A stretch of DNA of 64,000 nucleotides from Alitta virens (taxonomy: Eukaryota; Annelida; Polychaeta; Phyllodocida; Nereididae). Both the position numbers and the translations under genes were made by a program. Each line of letters begins with the position of its first letter. The stretch's first letter is position 1. This document shows positions 11,273-20,745 of the stretch, piece after piece. The stretch is from the NCBI GenBank assembly GCA_932294295.1, contig OW028576.1, forward strand, positions 47,710,628 through 47,774,627. Reading direction: 5' to 3'. Under the pieces are notes generated by a model, which worked only from the letters and a program-made list of their open reading frames with translations, did no database searches and had not been told where the DNA came from.

Positions 11273-11461
11273 ATGAGATTGATTGTTAATACTCTGCAAA
11301 CATCATCCTATTCCTGTGACAACTCTTTAGCTACTCATATCTGTGACAGTGTGATAACAGAGGAGGAAGTTTTGATACACCTTAAGAAATTAAAATGCAA
11401 TAAAGCCGCTGGAATTGATGGGATACCTGCTGAATTTATAAGTGTGCAAGTGAGAAATTAG
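11273..11461 (+). pseudogene. RT N-terminal segment, cut off by stop codons
   Basis: This frame is in the same register as the large RT frame at 11477 and is separated from it by TAG-TAA at 11459-11464. It contains EEEVLIHLKKLK and KAAGIDGIPAEFI, the block that precedes the first RT motif in LINE ORF2 proteins. Readable sequence continues upstream in frame (EYFDNEHM, FHEHFLQQ), so the ATG at 11273 is internal and not a true start. Either a small indel or point mutations created the stops. Confidence 0.75.
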
Positions 11462-11476
11462 TAACACCATTGTGCT

Positions 11477-13285
11477 GTGTTTAACTACATACTTGATCAA
11501 GGTGAATATCCTGCTCAGTGGTCAGAAGGACTAATTAAAGCTTTGCACAAAAAGGGAGACAAGTCTAATCCAGATAATTACAGAAAAATCACAATAAATG
11601 TTGTCATGGGTAAAATCTTTGACTCTATCTTAAACGGACGGCTTTACTATAAAAATGAGGTTCTTAATCTTGATGATTCTTGTCAGTTTGGGTTTACTCC
11701 AGGTGTGAGTACAACTGACTGCGTCTTTATCCTTGATACTGTTATTAGATACCAAAAGCAAAAACGTAAGCCTCTCTATCTTTGTTTCATAGATTTCACA
11801 AAAGCATTTGACTACATCAATAGAAATGCTCTGTACTATAAACTTATGAATCAAAAGATAGGCAATAAAATGCTTAACATAATAATGAGCATGTATGACA
11901 AAGCTAAAGCTAGAGTTAATAATTTAGGCAAAATTGGAGATCCAATTGATAGCAACTATGGTGTCTTGCAAGGTGGAATTCTCAGCCCCAAATTGTTTAA
12001 TGAATTTCTATCTGACCTGCCTAACTATATGAATGAATTAGATGGTGTAGCACTTAATAGTCTGGTGCTCAAACATATCTCATATGCTGATGATATAATT
12101 CTAATAGCACATTCCGAAACATCTCTTCAAAACAGCATAAATTCCCTTCATGAATTCTGCAAAAAGTGGCATCTCATTGTTAATGTAGGAAAGACTAAAA
12201 TAATGAAATATGGCAATAGTCGGCAAAAGCAATTTTACTATGATACACAACTAATTGAAAACGTTGACACCTTTAAATATCTAGGACATGTGTTAACTAA
12301 CAAATGTAACATGCATGTAAAAATGACTGATTATCTTGTTACACAAGCCCAAAAAGCACTTTTTGCTTTGCAAAGTGACACTAAGCAGGCATTAGGATAC
12401 ATCACTCCTAAACTTGCTCTAAAAATGTTTGACACATATATTTTACCAGTCCTTGAATATAATTGTGAAATATGGTCCAGTCACAAACCTGTTAATAACC
12501 TAGAAAAGGTACAATTAGGATATCTGAAAAATATGCTGGGAGTTAGGAAACAGACCTCATCACAAGCAGTGTATAGTGAGACAGGCAGATTCCCATTACA
12601 TGTGCGGCAACAGTTCAGAATAATCAAGTACTGGATTAAACTGGAAAAACTGCCAGCTAATAATATTCTTAAAAAATGTTTAAATGAGCAAAAAGAGATT
12701 AACACTTCTGGTAATAACGCTTGGGTTGCAAAAATTATTCATATACTCAATGAACATTATCCGCAAAGAGACCATTTAAGACTTGCTAATAATGAGCTAG
12801 AATCCATTATTAAAACATTCAAATCTAAAATTTATGATAAATGTCAGGATACTATATTAGCCGAAATAAATGATTCCACGTTACAGCAAAAACTTAGAAC
12901 CCATAAACTCTTCAAGACTGATTATAGACTAGAACCTTATCTCTTATTAAACCTAAGCAGAAAAATGTATAATAAAATCGCCAGATTTAGAGTAAGCTCA
13001 CATAATTTGCGTATTGAAACAGGTAGACATGAAAATCCTATATTGCCAGCAGCTGAGAGGCTATGCCTAAAATGCAGTATGCATGAAATTGAAGATGAAA
13101 AGCATTGTCTCATAGTATGTCCGCATAATAAACTTAGTCGTGAGGAACTCCTTAAAGTAGCTAATGATTACATAGATAATTTTGAGCAAATAAACAATGA
13201 AGATAGATTTAAGACCATCATGAAATCAAAAGAGCCTGAGTTGTTAAAATCCCTTGGAAAATTTCTGGTGAATGTTGATGCCTAA
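11477..13285 (+). CDS. LINE ORF2 fragment: reverse transcriptase plus C-terminal region
   Basis: A 602-codon open frame encodes the palm and thumb of a non-LTR reverse transcriptase, the enzyme that copies the element RNA into DNA at a nicked target. Visible motifs are NPDNYRKIT (residues 31-39), FIDFTKAFD with the first catalytic Asp (104-112), GVLQGGILSP (162-171) and SYADDI with the catalytic Asp pair (202-207). GVRKQTSSQAVYSETGRFP lies further on. A zinc-finger-like C-x2-C-x9-H-x4-C pattern (Cys530, Cys533, His543, Cys548) lies near the C-terminus. The frame has stayed open over 1.8 kb, so the insertion is fairly young. The endonuclease and ORF1 are missing and in-frame stops lie just upstream, so the copy is not expected to move by itself. 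The start at 11477 is only the first ATG after those stops. Confidence 0.85.
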   Translation: MFNYILDQGEYPAQWSEGLIKALHKKGDKSNPDNYRKITINVVMGKIFDSILNGRLYYKNEVLNLDDSCQFGFTPGVSTTDCVFILDTVIRYQKQKRKPLYLCFIDFTKAFDYINRNALYYKLMNQKIGNKMLNIIMSMYDKAKARVNNLGKIGDPIDSNYGVLQGGILSPKLFNEFLSDLPNYMNELDGVALNSLVLKHISYADDIILIAHSETSLQNSINSLHEFCKKWHLIVNVGKTKIMKYGNSRQKQFYYDTQLIENVDTFKYLGHVLTNKCNMHVKMTDYLVTQAQKALFALQSDTKQALGYITPKLALKMFDTYILPVLEYNCEIWSSHKPVNNLEKVQLGYLKNMLGVRKQTSSQAVYSETGRFPLHVRQQFRIIKYWIKLEKLPANNILKKCLNEQKEINTSGNNAWVAKIIHILNEHYPQRDHLRLANNELESIIKTFKSKIYDKCQDTILAEINDSTLQQKLRTHKLFKTDYRLEPYLLLNLSRKMYNKIARFRVSSHNLRIETGRHENPILPAAERLCLKCSMHEIEDEKHCLIVCPHNKLSREELLKVANDYIDNFEQINNEDRFKTIMKSKEPELLKSLGKFLVNVDA

Positions 13286-13691
13286 TAAATGTTTGAGTCA
13301 TCATCCATCGTCTGACATTAAACATGTTGACCATTCTGAGTCTCAGCATTATGAACATTTGTATACCATATCTTTGATCTTGTATATTTTTACATACATG
13401 TATATACGTTCCTTTTAATTACCTATGTGTTGGATCATTTGCTATGGATAATGCTGTATGATTTATATATATAGATATAACAAGATTGAACTTCACATTG
13501 AAAACTGTACATTATTATGTTGCTATTGTATTGTAACAAATCTTTATCGTAACTGGAACCTAGCTTTATTTACTACTTTTCTATTATTCTTTAATTGTTA
13601 TTGTATCTCATTTACTTTGTATTTTCTGTTTACATTATAACACATATGTCATGAATGACATGAAGCTGTCGAATAAAAGATATATATATAT

Positions 13692-13770
13692 ATATAATAT
13701 ATGATGTAATTAAATTGAGGTCAATGAGGCAAAATTGCCAATATGGCTGCAGCGTGAAAAGCGTATTCAG
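13692..13770. mobile_element. MITE-Q, right part (split by a LINE)
   Basis: Starts ATAATATATGATGTAAT, then GAGGTCAATGAGGCAAAATTG, ATATGGCTGCAGCGTGAAAA. It corresponds to the end of MITE-Q that is missing at 10952. In the intact copy the two parts are contiguous. Confidence 0.8.
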
Positions 13771-13829
13771 TTGGGTTAATATCAGCATCTTCACTGTGGT
13801 TTCCTATTGCCAAGTGGTTGCAGGAGGCT

Positions 13830-13920
13830 GTGCCCAACTCTTCAATGGCATGGCAAGGGTTTGAACCTGATATCCTATGATTAGCAGGCAAACACCTAAA
13901 CTGCCAGACCAATTAGTCAG
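13830..13920 (-). mobile_element. SINE-3-like tRNA head fragment
   Basis: The reverse complement reads TAATTGGTCTGGCAGTTTAGG, then a B-box-like GGTTCAAACCCTTGCC and a CATGCCATTGAAGAGTTGGG block. The copies at 19945 and 60636 have comparable head and ATGG-ATCGAGGAG blocks. Only the head is recognisable. Confidence 0.45.
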
Positions 13921-14274
13921 CGGAATCCATATTAGTACTGCACCCGCAATCCCTCATAGCTTACGGTAGCGATGGCACAAACAGAATCCATGATGACAAA
14001 GCACCGTCATCAGATGTCATCAAAGATTTCAAACCTGTCTCCGTCTGGACTGTCACATCGATTGGTTGAGATCAATCACCATCCAGGTATGGAAGATTTT
14101 TTTTTGTGCAGTGTTAGAGTAGCTGAGCACATGTATAAATAAACAGACAGTCTCATATAACAATTGCACTTTAGTTTGTTTGCATAAAATGAGGAGGAAG
14201 AAACCCATATTCAATCAATTTGGTGAAACACAGTCAGTACCAAAGACGTCTGATCATGGAAAGCTTCTATTTTA

Positions 14275-14735
14275 ACTAGTTGGATAGTCTAATTGTTAAG
14301 GCATCCACCAATCCACATTTGGCCGGCTCTGTTGAAGCTCCCAGGCTCCATTTCTGGCATGGGCACTCTTCATGAGCTACATTCCAGCTGGATGTCGATT
14401 GCATGAGATGTTAAATTGGAGGTGTCTAGTACTTCGTGTCTACTTCGTAGCACGTCAGCGGCTTTTGGCCTTAGTGAATGTCTTCTATGACCATAATATA
14501 ACCAGTTTTCCTTGATTATTTTTATTTTTGTAAATTGTAAGTTTATGGTCAAATAAATACTTCTGTCTGTCTGTCTGTCTATGCTGAGGCAAGTAAAATA
14601 CCCCACCCATGGGGTAAGTGTATAACATGGGCCAAACAGCCTTACCATCTCGTCATTACATCTGCCTCTAAGAACTGACCAAATAAGCTGACTAAGCTTC
14701 AGACCCTGTAGCATTTAGACATTGAATATTGGAAT
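14275..14735 (+). mobile_element. SINE-1, near full length, with an internal insertion
   Basis: The tRNA-like head (TTGGATAGTCTAATTGTTAAGG, then a degenerate B box) is followed by GGGCACTCTTCATGAGCTACAT, CAGCTGGATGTCGATTGCATG and GGTGTCTAGTACTTCGTGTC. The SINE resumes with TATGCTGAGGCAAGTAAAAT, CCCCACCCATGGGGTAAG and the tail ending near GACCCTGTAGCATTTAG. The interruption at about 14441-14582 is described separately. Confidence 0.8.
14441..14582 (+). mobile_element. LINE 3'-tail insertion inside SINE-1
   Basis: About 140 bp that break the SINE between CGTGTC and TATGCTGAGG. They end with TCAAATAAATACTTCTGTC and a (TCTG)n run. AAATAAA plus a short tandem tail is characteristic of severely 5'-truncated CR1/L2-like insertions. 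No RT sequence remains. Confidence 0.6.
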
Positions 14736-14854
14736 TAAACTAAAATTTTGTATTTGTACCTACTCTACAACCCTCTAATATCATTACTATATTTACTTTG
14801 AACCATGCATCAACAATTTCCTTCCCACTCATATATTAAATTTGACTTTTCGAA

Positions 14855-15005
14855 GATCGGCAGAGGATTGCAATCAATCATATTTGATCTTAGAAGATCC
14901 TGTTTTGTCCATCTCTTAAGAGCCCAATCACTTTGCTTCAGTGTCATCTGCTGTCAAATGAGCATTTGTCAGCTCCATCTGGTGGATATAACAGATGCTG
15001 ATGTC
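14855..15005 (+). repeat. Dispersed repeat, counterpart at 2235-2430
   Basis: Contains TTTGATCTTAGAAGATCC, GTCAAATGAGCATTTGTCAG and CCATCTGGTGGAT in the order seen in the inverse copy at 2235-2430. It may continue into the LINE-like tail at 15140-15235, which would make both parts of one truncated LINE. Confidence 0.55.
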
Positions 15006-15139
15006 CTGTATAATTATTGGTTAGAAAAGGAGGGCAACTAATTTATGCATGTTTGCTCTGGAGTAATTTTGTTAGTCAGCAAGTATAATAGAGATGGATG
15101 ACTTTTTGGTCTTTGCTGTAGAATGCTTTTAAATATATA

Positions 15140-15235
15140 TTTTTTATTTTATTTGACGTGTTATTATGAAATGTATAATTGTTTTTATATCTGAAATATT
15201 TCAGGCAAATAAAGATTGATTGACTGATTGATCTT
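15140..15235 (+). mobile_element. LINE-like 3' tail
   Basis: Ends with TTTCAGGCAAATAAAGATTG followed by (ATTG/ACTG) tetranucleotides, the usual end structure of CR1/L2-type LINEs. No coding part is attached. Confidence 0.5.
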
Positions 15236-15245
15236 TGATCATGCA

Positions 15246-15432
15246 CCCTTTCTACCTCAATGACCTCATTTTGATTAAGTCATATATTATGACATCATTA
15301 ATTTTCCATTGTTCTTGCACTCTGTGACCTCACCATGGCTTTGTCTACCGATGACGTCATAATACTATATCTGAGTACAAAGAGAGGTCAATGAGGCAAA
15401 AATGACAACATGGCTGCTGTGTGAAAAGAATG
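15246..15432. mobile_element. MITE-Q, intact reference copy (reverse orientation)
   Basis: Read on the minus strand it contains CAGCAGCCATGTTGTCATTT, CTCTTTGTACTCAGATATAG, GACGTCAT, GGTCACAGAGTGCAAG, then AATGATGTCATAATATATGAC and GAGGTCATTGAGG. Both ends carry the inverted motif CCTCATTGACCT / AGGTCAATGAGG. It supplies the uninterrupted sequence that proves the split at 10952/13692. Confidence 0.75.
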
Positions 15433-15923
15433 TATTATGACACAAGTTTTTATTGAAGAAGTAACAAGGGTAGAAAAATGTTTGAAACTGTCTGGAGGCT
15501 AGTAATAATGACATCGCTAAAGCTGAACTAAAGCTGTCTTGTCAAGCACAGGTGTTTGGAAAAAATCTTTTCGAGCTTATGACGTAGTTCAAACAACATT
15601 TTCTTGATTATAAGCTGAGTCTAAAACTAAACCTTAGTTCTATATTATAAATGTCTACATACTATACAGTCATCGGACAATTTCAGCTACTTACAGTCCA
15701 ATAAATAAAAGAAGTCGGTCTTAGATAATCGCTGCTGTTGTTTTGACACCAGACCAAAAGCTGACTAAAAAGAGGCTTTGCCTTATAAAAAAAATAATAA
15801 TACAGAATCGGATTTGAAAGCAGACTCGATTAATTTTTGTTATATTATATGTGAAGCAACAGTTTATTAGCTTCTGTGGAAGAAAACGCATATTAAAAAA
15901 TTCCGCTAGTACATGCATGATGA

Positions 15924-16050
15924 AACCAATTGCCATTGTCCAGAGTGACACCTCATTATGCAGCTTGACATCTCCATTTGGGAAAACCCGTGGCTCTGAC
16001 TTTTATGGCTGAAACAGAACATGGTGAGAGAGATAAACGGCATTTTATCG
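15924..16050 (+). repeat. Family A fragment
   Basis: Contains CAATTGCCATTGTCCAGAGTG, CCATTTGGGAAAACCCGTGGC and TGAAACAGAACATGG, matching 9530-9650 and 25425-25560. Confidence 0.65.
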
Positions 16051-16199
16051 TACGCTTTTTGTAGTCATATGCAACAAACAACATTCATGTAAGGTTTACT
16101 AATAAAGTGTTGCCCCTGACAGAGGCAACATTTATGTCTTAAGTGGGCTTGCTATCTGGAAAAGAGCTGGTTATGGAGATATGTATTTGTCAATCTGCA

Positions 16200-17250
16200 T
16201 TTATATATATAAATATATATATATATAATTTTATTGACAAAAAAAAGTCAGACAAGATATATAAAATTATGTCATAAGTACATAATCAGAAAAGAATCAA
16301 CAATATGAAATACAACAAAAGTTATAGCAACAGACGGTTCCAGCCACCAAATTTAAGTGTATACATAGAGGTTAACATTATTAGTTTAGATCATCCACTC
16401 TTTACAAAATCAAATCAAAATCTTTTATACATACATCTTATATCACAAGCATGAAGTTATATTTTACATATATAATATATATCAACATGTTCATCAAAAT
16501 ACAGTTCATGAAAGATATAACTATTTACAAAATGATGTGTCTTCAAAATAAAGCTCAATATAGATAAATAAGAAGTAATAAATATTTACAGAATTACTTG
16601 ACTTGAGTTTCATATTTCAGGATATATAGATTAAATATAGATATATTTATGAAACTGCTTTGTTCATTTGTAGATAAGTACAATAACCTATGTTGTCAGT
16701 TTGTCTCTGTACTCTTCAGATAAACTCAGCTTCTCATGTGATGAATGCTGGTGGTGTTTATCCTCTGTAATGACGGAGAGCTTCACTCTGTTGCCGTTTT
16801 GGATCACATACCCAAAGGAGGGTTAAAATTAGATGCCCTCGCATCATGCTGATTTACTAGAGCCCTTAGATGGGGGTAAATTGATATCCTATATTTGATC
16901 TGTATATAGAGGTAGGGCAAATGGCTACACATCATTCTGTAATTAGTTATATCTTTCATGAACTGTATTTTGATGAACATGTTGATATATATTATATATG
17001 TAAACTATAACTTTATGCTTGTGATACAAGATGCATGTATAAAATATTTTGATTTAATTTTGTAAAGAGTGGATGATCTAAACTAATAATGTTAACCTCT
17101 ATGTATACACCTAAACTTGGTGGCTGGAACCGTCTGTAACTATAGCTTTCGTTGTATTTCATATTGTTGATTATTTTCTGATTATGTACTTATGACATAT
17201 ATGTCTTGTCTGACATCTTTTTGTCAAAAAAAAAACTCCATTATATCCTC
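16200..17250. repeat. Large inverted repeat: two LINE-3'-end-like arms, head to head
   Basis: The left arm (about 16200-16535) is the reverse complement of the right arm (about 16940-17250). Shared blocks include TGGTGGCTGGAACCGTCTGTA, GATGATCTAAACTAATAATG, TGTTGATATATATTATATATG and a GTCAAAAAAA end. A third copy lies at 20385-20745. Right-arm ends show AT-rich UTR-like sequence, a hairpin-prone GACATATATGTCTTGTCTGACATC (shortened: GACATATATGTC) and an A run, resembling the 3' UTR of the LINE at 10953. About 400 bp separate the arms, including the block shared with 1655-1880. Confidence 0.75.
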
Positions 17251-17254
17251 AGAG

Positions 17255-18475
17255 ATCAATATTCCTCAAAGTGTTTATGTTTGGTTTTATGCTGATTTAT
17301 TATCAGTGCTGACCAAGTAATATATCATATAAGAATAACTATTCTACTAATAGAATAGACAAATGGATGAGCCAGGATGACCTCTACAGCTCAATGAATA
17401 ATTATTTGATATCAGGAGTAAATGAAAAAATGTATGACTCTCTTTGCACAATATTTTGTTGAGATGAGTCATTCTGTTATATTATATTTCATTGCTATTG
17501 CCCTATTTGTGTTAAAATATAAAATACTAACTAATACTTTAATCACCATCTCTGATTATCATGATCATGATCTCGGTGATTTATATAGCTTAAAATTCCA
17601 TTTACCATGAGCCTCTGTCTGCCTTATTTTTAGTTTAATTTGGCTTATTTCTGATACAGGTACTTAATATTGATTGCCTCAGTGGACCAACAGAATTAAA
17701 AAATATAAATTGATGTATTTAACTTATCATAATTCTCTGACTGGCTCATTAACACTATATGCTTATCTTTGAAGAACATCCAGAAATATTACAATTGCCC
17801 CTGACAATTGCCAGTTGACAGACATTACAGTTATTAAACTCATCTCATGTTCTTATCTTAATATTTGCTGCATCGATCCTAAAAGCGAGTTCTCATCATA
17901 ACCTTGAATTCCTCATCTCTAGGTTTCATCTCTCCTAAGGTGTCTTTTTAAATCTCCTCTTTTCCACATCAAGCCATCGATAATGTTGAATGCACCCTAT
18001 TGTTTCTGACAGCCTATCATTCATCCCCAACCCTGGCATAAAATGAAAGATTAGGGCGGTCTCCAACACGGTCTCCAACAGGGATTACTCAGCTCGTAAT
18101 AAGGAAGCAAATGTTTGCAGGAAGTGACAAGGCAACCAAGCACATCTTTCATTTCACACTTCTCGGTTTTATTAGCCTGTTTACAGCAGCATGGCCACTC
18201 ACTCCATGGGGTTAACATGCTTGCTGACCGGCATGGTTGGTTGTTGTGTTGGTTGGTTGTGATGAACATTTTATGGCTTGCCTGTGTAAGGTTACTTGTT
18301 TTTGTTAGTTTGGTTTCTATTTGTTAATTCTATTAGTGCAATATTTTCTTATATCTGATCCATGTTGGTTTACTTAGTATAATATCGTAATAAATAAATG
18401 CTTTGAGGCATATTGCTATCAGAGGATATAATGGAGTTTTATCTCTGTGCCCTACCACCTGGAGATCTTGTTGTA
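17255..18475. other. AT-rich stretch, no gene seen
   Basis: No repeat kinship, tRNA, convincing exon or RT fragment was found. The short frames near 17422 and 18115 have no supporting motif. Confidence 0.5.
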
Positions 18476-18550
18476 CTCCTTCTTGTCTGTTTCATTGATA
18501 TGCCTGTTTAATCAGCGTCTATCCTTATTTTTTATTACGTCATATTCTGT

Positions 18551-18960
18551 GGATTTGGTGGGGGTCTTGTTAGTGGCCTGCTCTAAAATGTCCCACACCG
18601 CATAGTCCAGCGGGTCCAGGTCCGGGCTGGAGGAGGGCCAGAAATCTGCAGGCCAGAAGTCAGCAAAGTTGGCTTAGCAGAACTGCTGCACCTACTTGAC
18701 CATGTGGTAGGGAGCCATGTCCTCAGTCCACACATAGTTGCCCCCAGGGTAGATGGCCTTCAGCCATGACAAGTCTTAGTACCTCAGAACCTTGTAGCAG
18801 GCTTCAAGAAGGGCTGCATCTTCTTGTCGTCTGTGGCCACTTCACCTAAGATCATGATCTGGGTTGGATTTTTGGTCCTGAAGGTGTCCTTGACATCTGC
18901 TAGCAACTGCGTAGGGGTAATTTTGGTAGTTCAAAACAGCATGCACCATTGTTGGGAATG
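18551..18960 (-). pseudogene. Mariner/IS630-type transposase remnant
   Basis: On the minus strand the blocks occur in transposase order: TQLLADVKDTF and NPTQIMILGEVATDDKKM (about 18910-18820), then SWLKAIYPGGNYVWTEDMAP with the catalytic-type Asp after WTE (about 18780-18705), then DFWPSSSPDLDPLDYAVWDI (about 18655-18590) and LEQATNKTPTK. WPSSSPDL.PLD.AVW is the hallmark of the third catalytic region of Tc1/mariner (DDE) transposases. The first and second parts are in different frames and stops interrupt VQQFC and the following segment. Both termini are missing. It cannot make an enzyme. Confidence 0.85.
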
Positions 18961-19544
18961 TTTTTATGATAGAATTTGGGTCAGAGCAAGTCTGCTACCC
19001 TTTTTATATAATTTTGTCCTTCTGAGTGGTCGTTTTAAGTTCTAGTTCCAGAATATTAATCCATTTTGCAGCTGACTGGCTACAGTTTGTTTTGATATTA
19101 GTTTCGCAACATTCAGTCAAGTGGTTGTTGCTCTATGCAATTTTATTAAACTCTTTGTAAATTCTAGTTCCTTTTCTTGGCATACACACAGCTTTTCCTG
19201 TGTCAGCCAGTCTCTAATTGATACATTAAATACATTGTGTTTTGAATGTTTTCACTGACAATGCTTGGTAATAAAGTACTGCGGCAATAACTTTTTTTGT
19301 AACTTTTTTCAACTTAGTTTCCCTATATCCAACTCTGGAGCCTTGAGTTGATTTGTTTCTCATAAACCTTTCCGGTTCACGGACCAGTTGAATACCCATG
19401 CTTGGTTTATGAGTTCAGGGTCATGACGCATGCGAAGTACATTCCTGATGCTTCTTAAGTGACCAATAAACTCAGTACTTGGTTTGCCAATGTCATATTG
19501 TGGCTGCTAGCTTTCAGTAAATAAGAATTAGTGACTCTTAATCT

Positions 19545-19770
19545 AGAAGGGGAGGCCTAGTTCAGTGGTAGCATGCTGGGCTTCCAACCACTGGGTCCCG
19601 GGTTCAATTCCTAGTCGAGCCTAAGTTGGATGGCTGTTTGATCCTTCATATCATTGCCATGGTCCCTGCCTGTCCTAAATAGGTGCAGAAATACAGGCTG
19701 TAAAGCCATAATCCATCCACGTCCACCTCTAAATCCAGAAAGTATTCTTCCACGTGGCTACAGCCTACAG
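19545..19770 (+). mobile_element. SINE-2, near full length
   Basis: The tRNA-like head reads GGGGAGGCCTAGTTCAGTGG (A box) and GGGTCCCGGGTTCAATTCC (B box). The body has GTTGGATGGCTGTTTGATCC, TTGCCATGGTCCCTGCCTGTCC and GCAGAAATACAGG. Other copies are at 38100, 39080 and 60310, all on the minus strand. The head would be transcribed by RNA polymerase III; it is not a functional tRNA because acceptor-stem pairing is lost. Confidence 0.85.
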
Positions 19771-19944
19771 GGCAGTATGGATATGTAACTTTGGAAACAT
19801 AATTTTTGTAATGTCTATATATATAGTAGTAAACGTAACCATGAGTTTATATGGATTCATTGTTCATTGGCTTTCACACCAAACAATGGTACCCAGATAG
19901 TTTTCCAATTCAGGACAATATCATTCCAACATTGGCACAACATT

Positions 19945-20240
19945 GTGCCGTGGCCTAGTGGTTAAGTTGCTCACCTTCAAACCGAATGATTGTAAGTTCG
20001 AGCCCCAACCAAGGCATGGAGGACCTAAGAAATTGTAATTAAAGTGCTCATGATCACTTAAAGCTAATTCTAAATGTTGTATTTTTGATACCAGCTTTAA
20101 ATTAAATAAATATATCTGAATCTGAATCTGATCAGCCTCTGCAGTTAACACTATGTAATGGGCTGTATGCTCCCGAGGGAGTTGAGTAAGGCTCATGCTT
20201 GAACAGGCCTGTATAACAAGAATGCAATTGTAAAGTCGGT
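19945..20240 (+). mobile_element. SINE-3
   Basis: Head GTGCCGTGGCCTAGTGGTTA with A-box shape and GTAAGTTCGAGCCCC as B box. The tail contains CTGCAGTTAACACTATGTAATG, TGCTCCCGAGGGAGTTGAG and GCCTGTATAACAAGAATGCAA. A second copy at 60636-60912 shares head and tail. A short TCTGAATCTGAATCTG run lies in the middle. Confidence 0.8.
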
Positions 20241-20384
20241 TTAAAGTGCACGGTTATAACAAGAACTATAAAGCGATATATTTATATTTACATTACAATG
20301 TTGGATTGATGTTGTCCAATGTTGAGCCTATCTACCATTCTAAATTATATTAATTAATATATATTTAGCTCTATTTTGAAGTAA

Positions 20385-20745
20385 AATCATTCTGTAAATA
20401 GTTATATCGTACACATTATATATGGAATGTATTTTGTTGAACATGTTAATATGTATTATATATGTAAAAAATAACTTTGTTTATGATACAAGCTGTATGT
20501 ATGAAAGATTCTGATTGGATTTTATAAGAAGTGGATAAACAGTTAAACTAATGTTACCTTCTATGTAAATACTTTAATTTGGTGGCTGGAACCATCTGTA
20601 ACTATAGTCTTTGTTGTTTTCCCTATTTTTGATTATTTTCTGATTGCTTTTATTTCTTTTTATCTTTTGTACTTGTGACATATAAATGTCTTTTCTGACA
20701 TCTTCCGTCAATATATATATAAAAATTATATATATATATATATAT
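20385..20745 (+). mobile_element. LINE-3'-end-like element, third copy
   Basis: Collinear with the right arm of the inverted repeat at 16940-17250: TGTTGAACATGTTAATATG, GGTGGCTGGAACCATCTGTA, GATTATTTTCTGATTG and ATGTCTTTTCTGACATCTTC. It ends in ATATATAT. No coding sequence precedes it, so it is either a truncated LINE end or an independent short element. Confidence 0.65.

Larger units (their letters stand above)
10953..13696 (+). mobile_element. 5'-truncated non-LTR retrotransposon inserted in MITE-Q
   Basis: The element carries a reverse transcriptase frame, a roughly 400-bp AT-rich 3' UTR and a 3' end with a small hairpin (TGTCATGAATGACA) followed by GTCGAATAAAAG and a TATATA tail. The frame can be followed upstream of 11273 to about 10953 with one TGA at 11150, so the 5' truncation removed the endonuclease. 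The tandem stops at 11459 and 11462 are a second lesion. The insertion site is within a TATA-rich part of MITE-Q. Any target duplication is masked by the TA tail. The RT looks like the CR1/L2/Jockey side of the LINE tree; exact clade not determined. Confidence 0.85.

Noticed and set aside
19560..19632. tRNA-like sequence with A and B boxes
   Set aside because: Acceptor-stem pairing is lost and it continues into a shared 3' body found in four copies, so it is a SINE-2 head. The same applies to the heads at 38210-38280, 39190-39275, 19947 and 60636.
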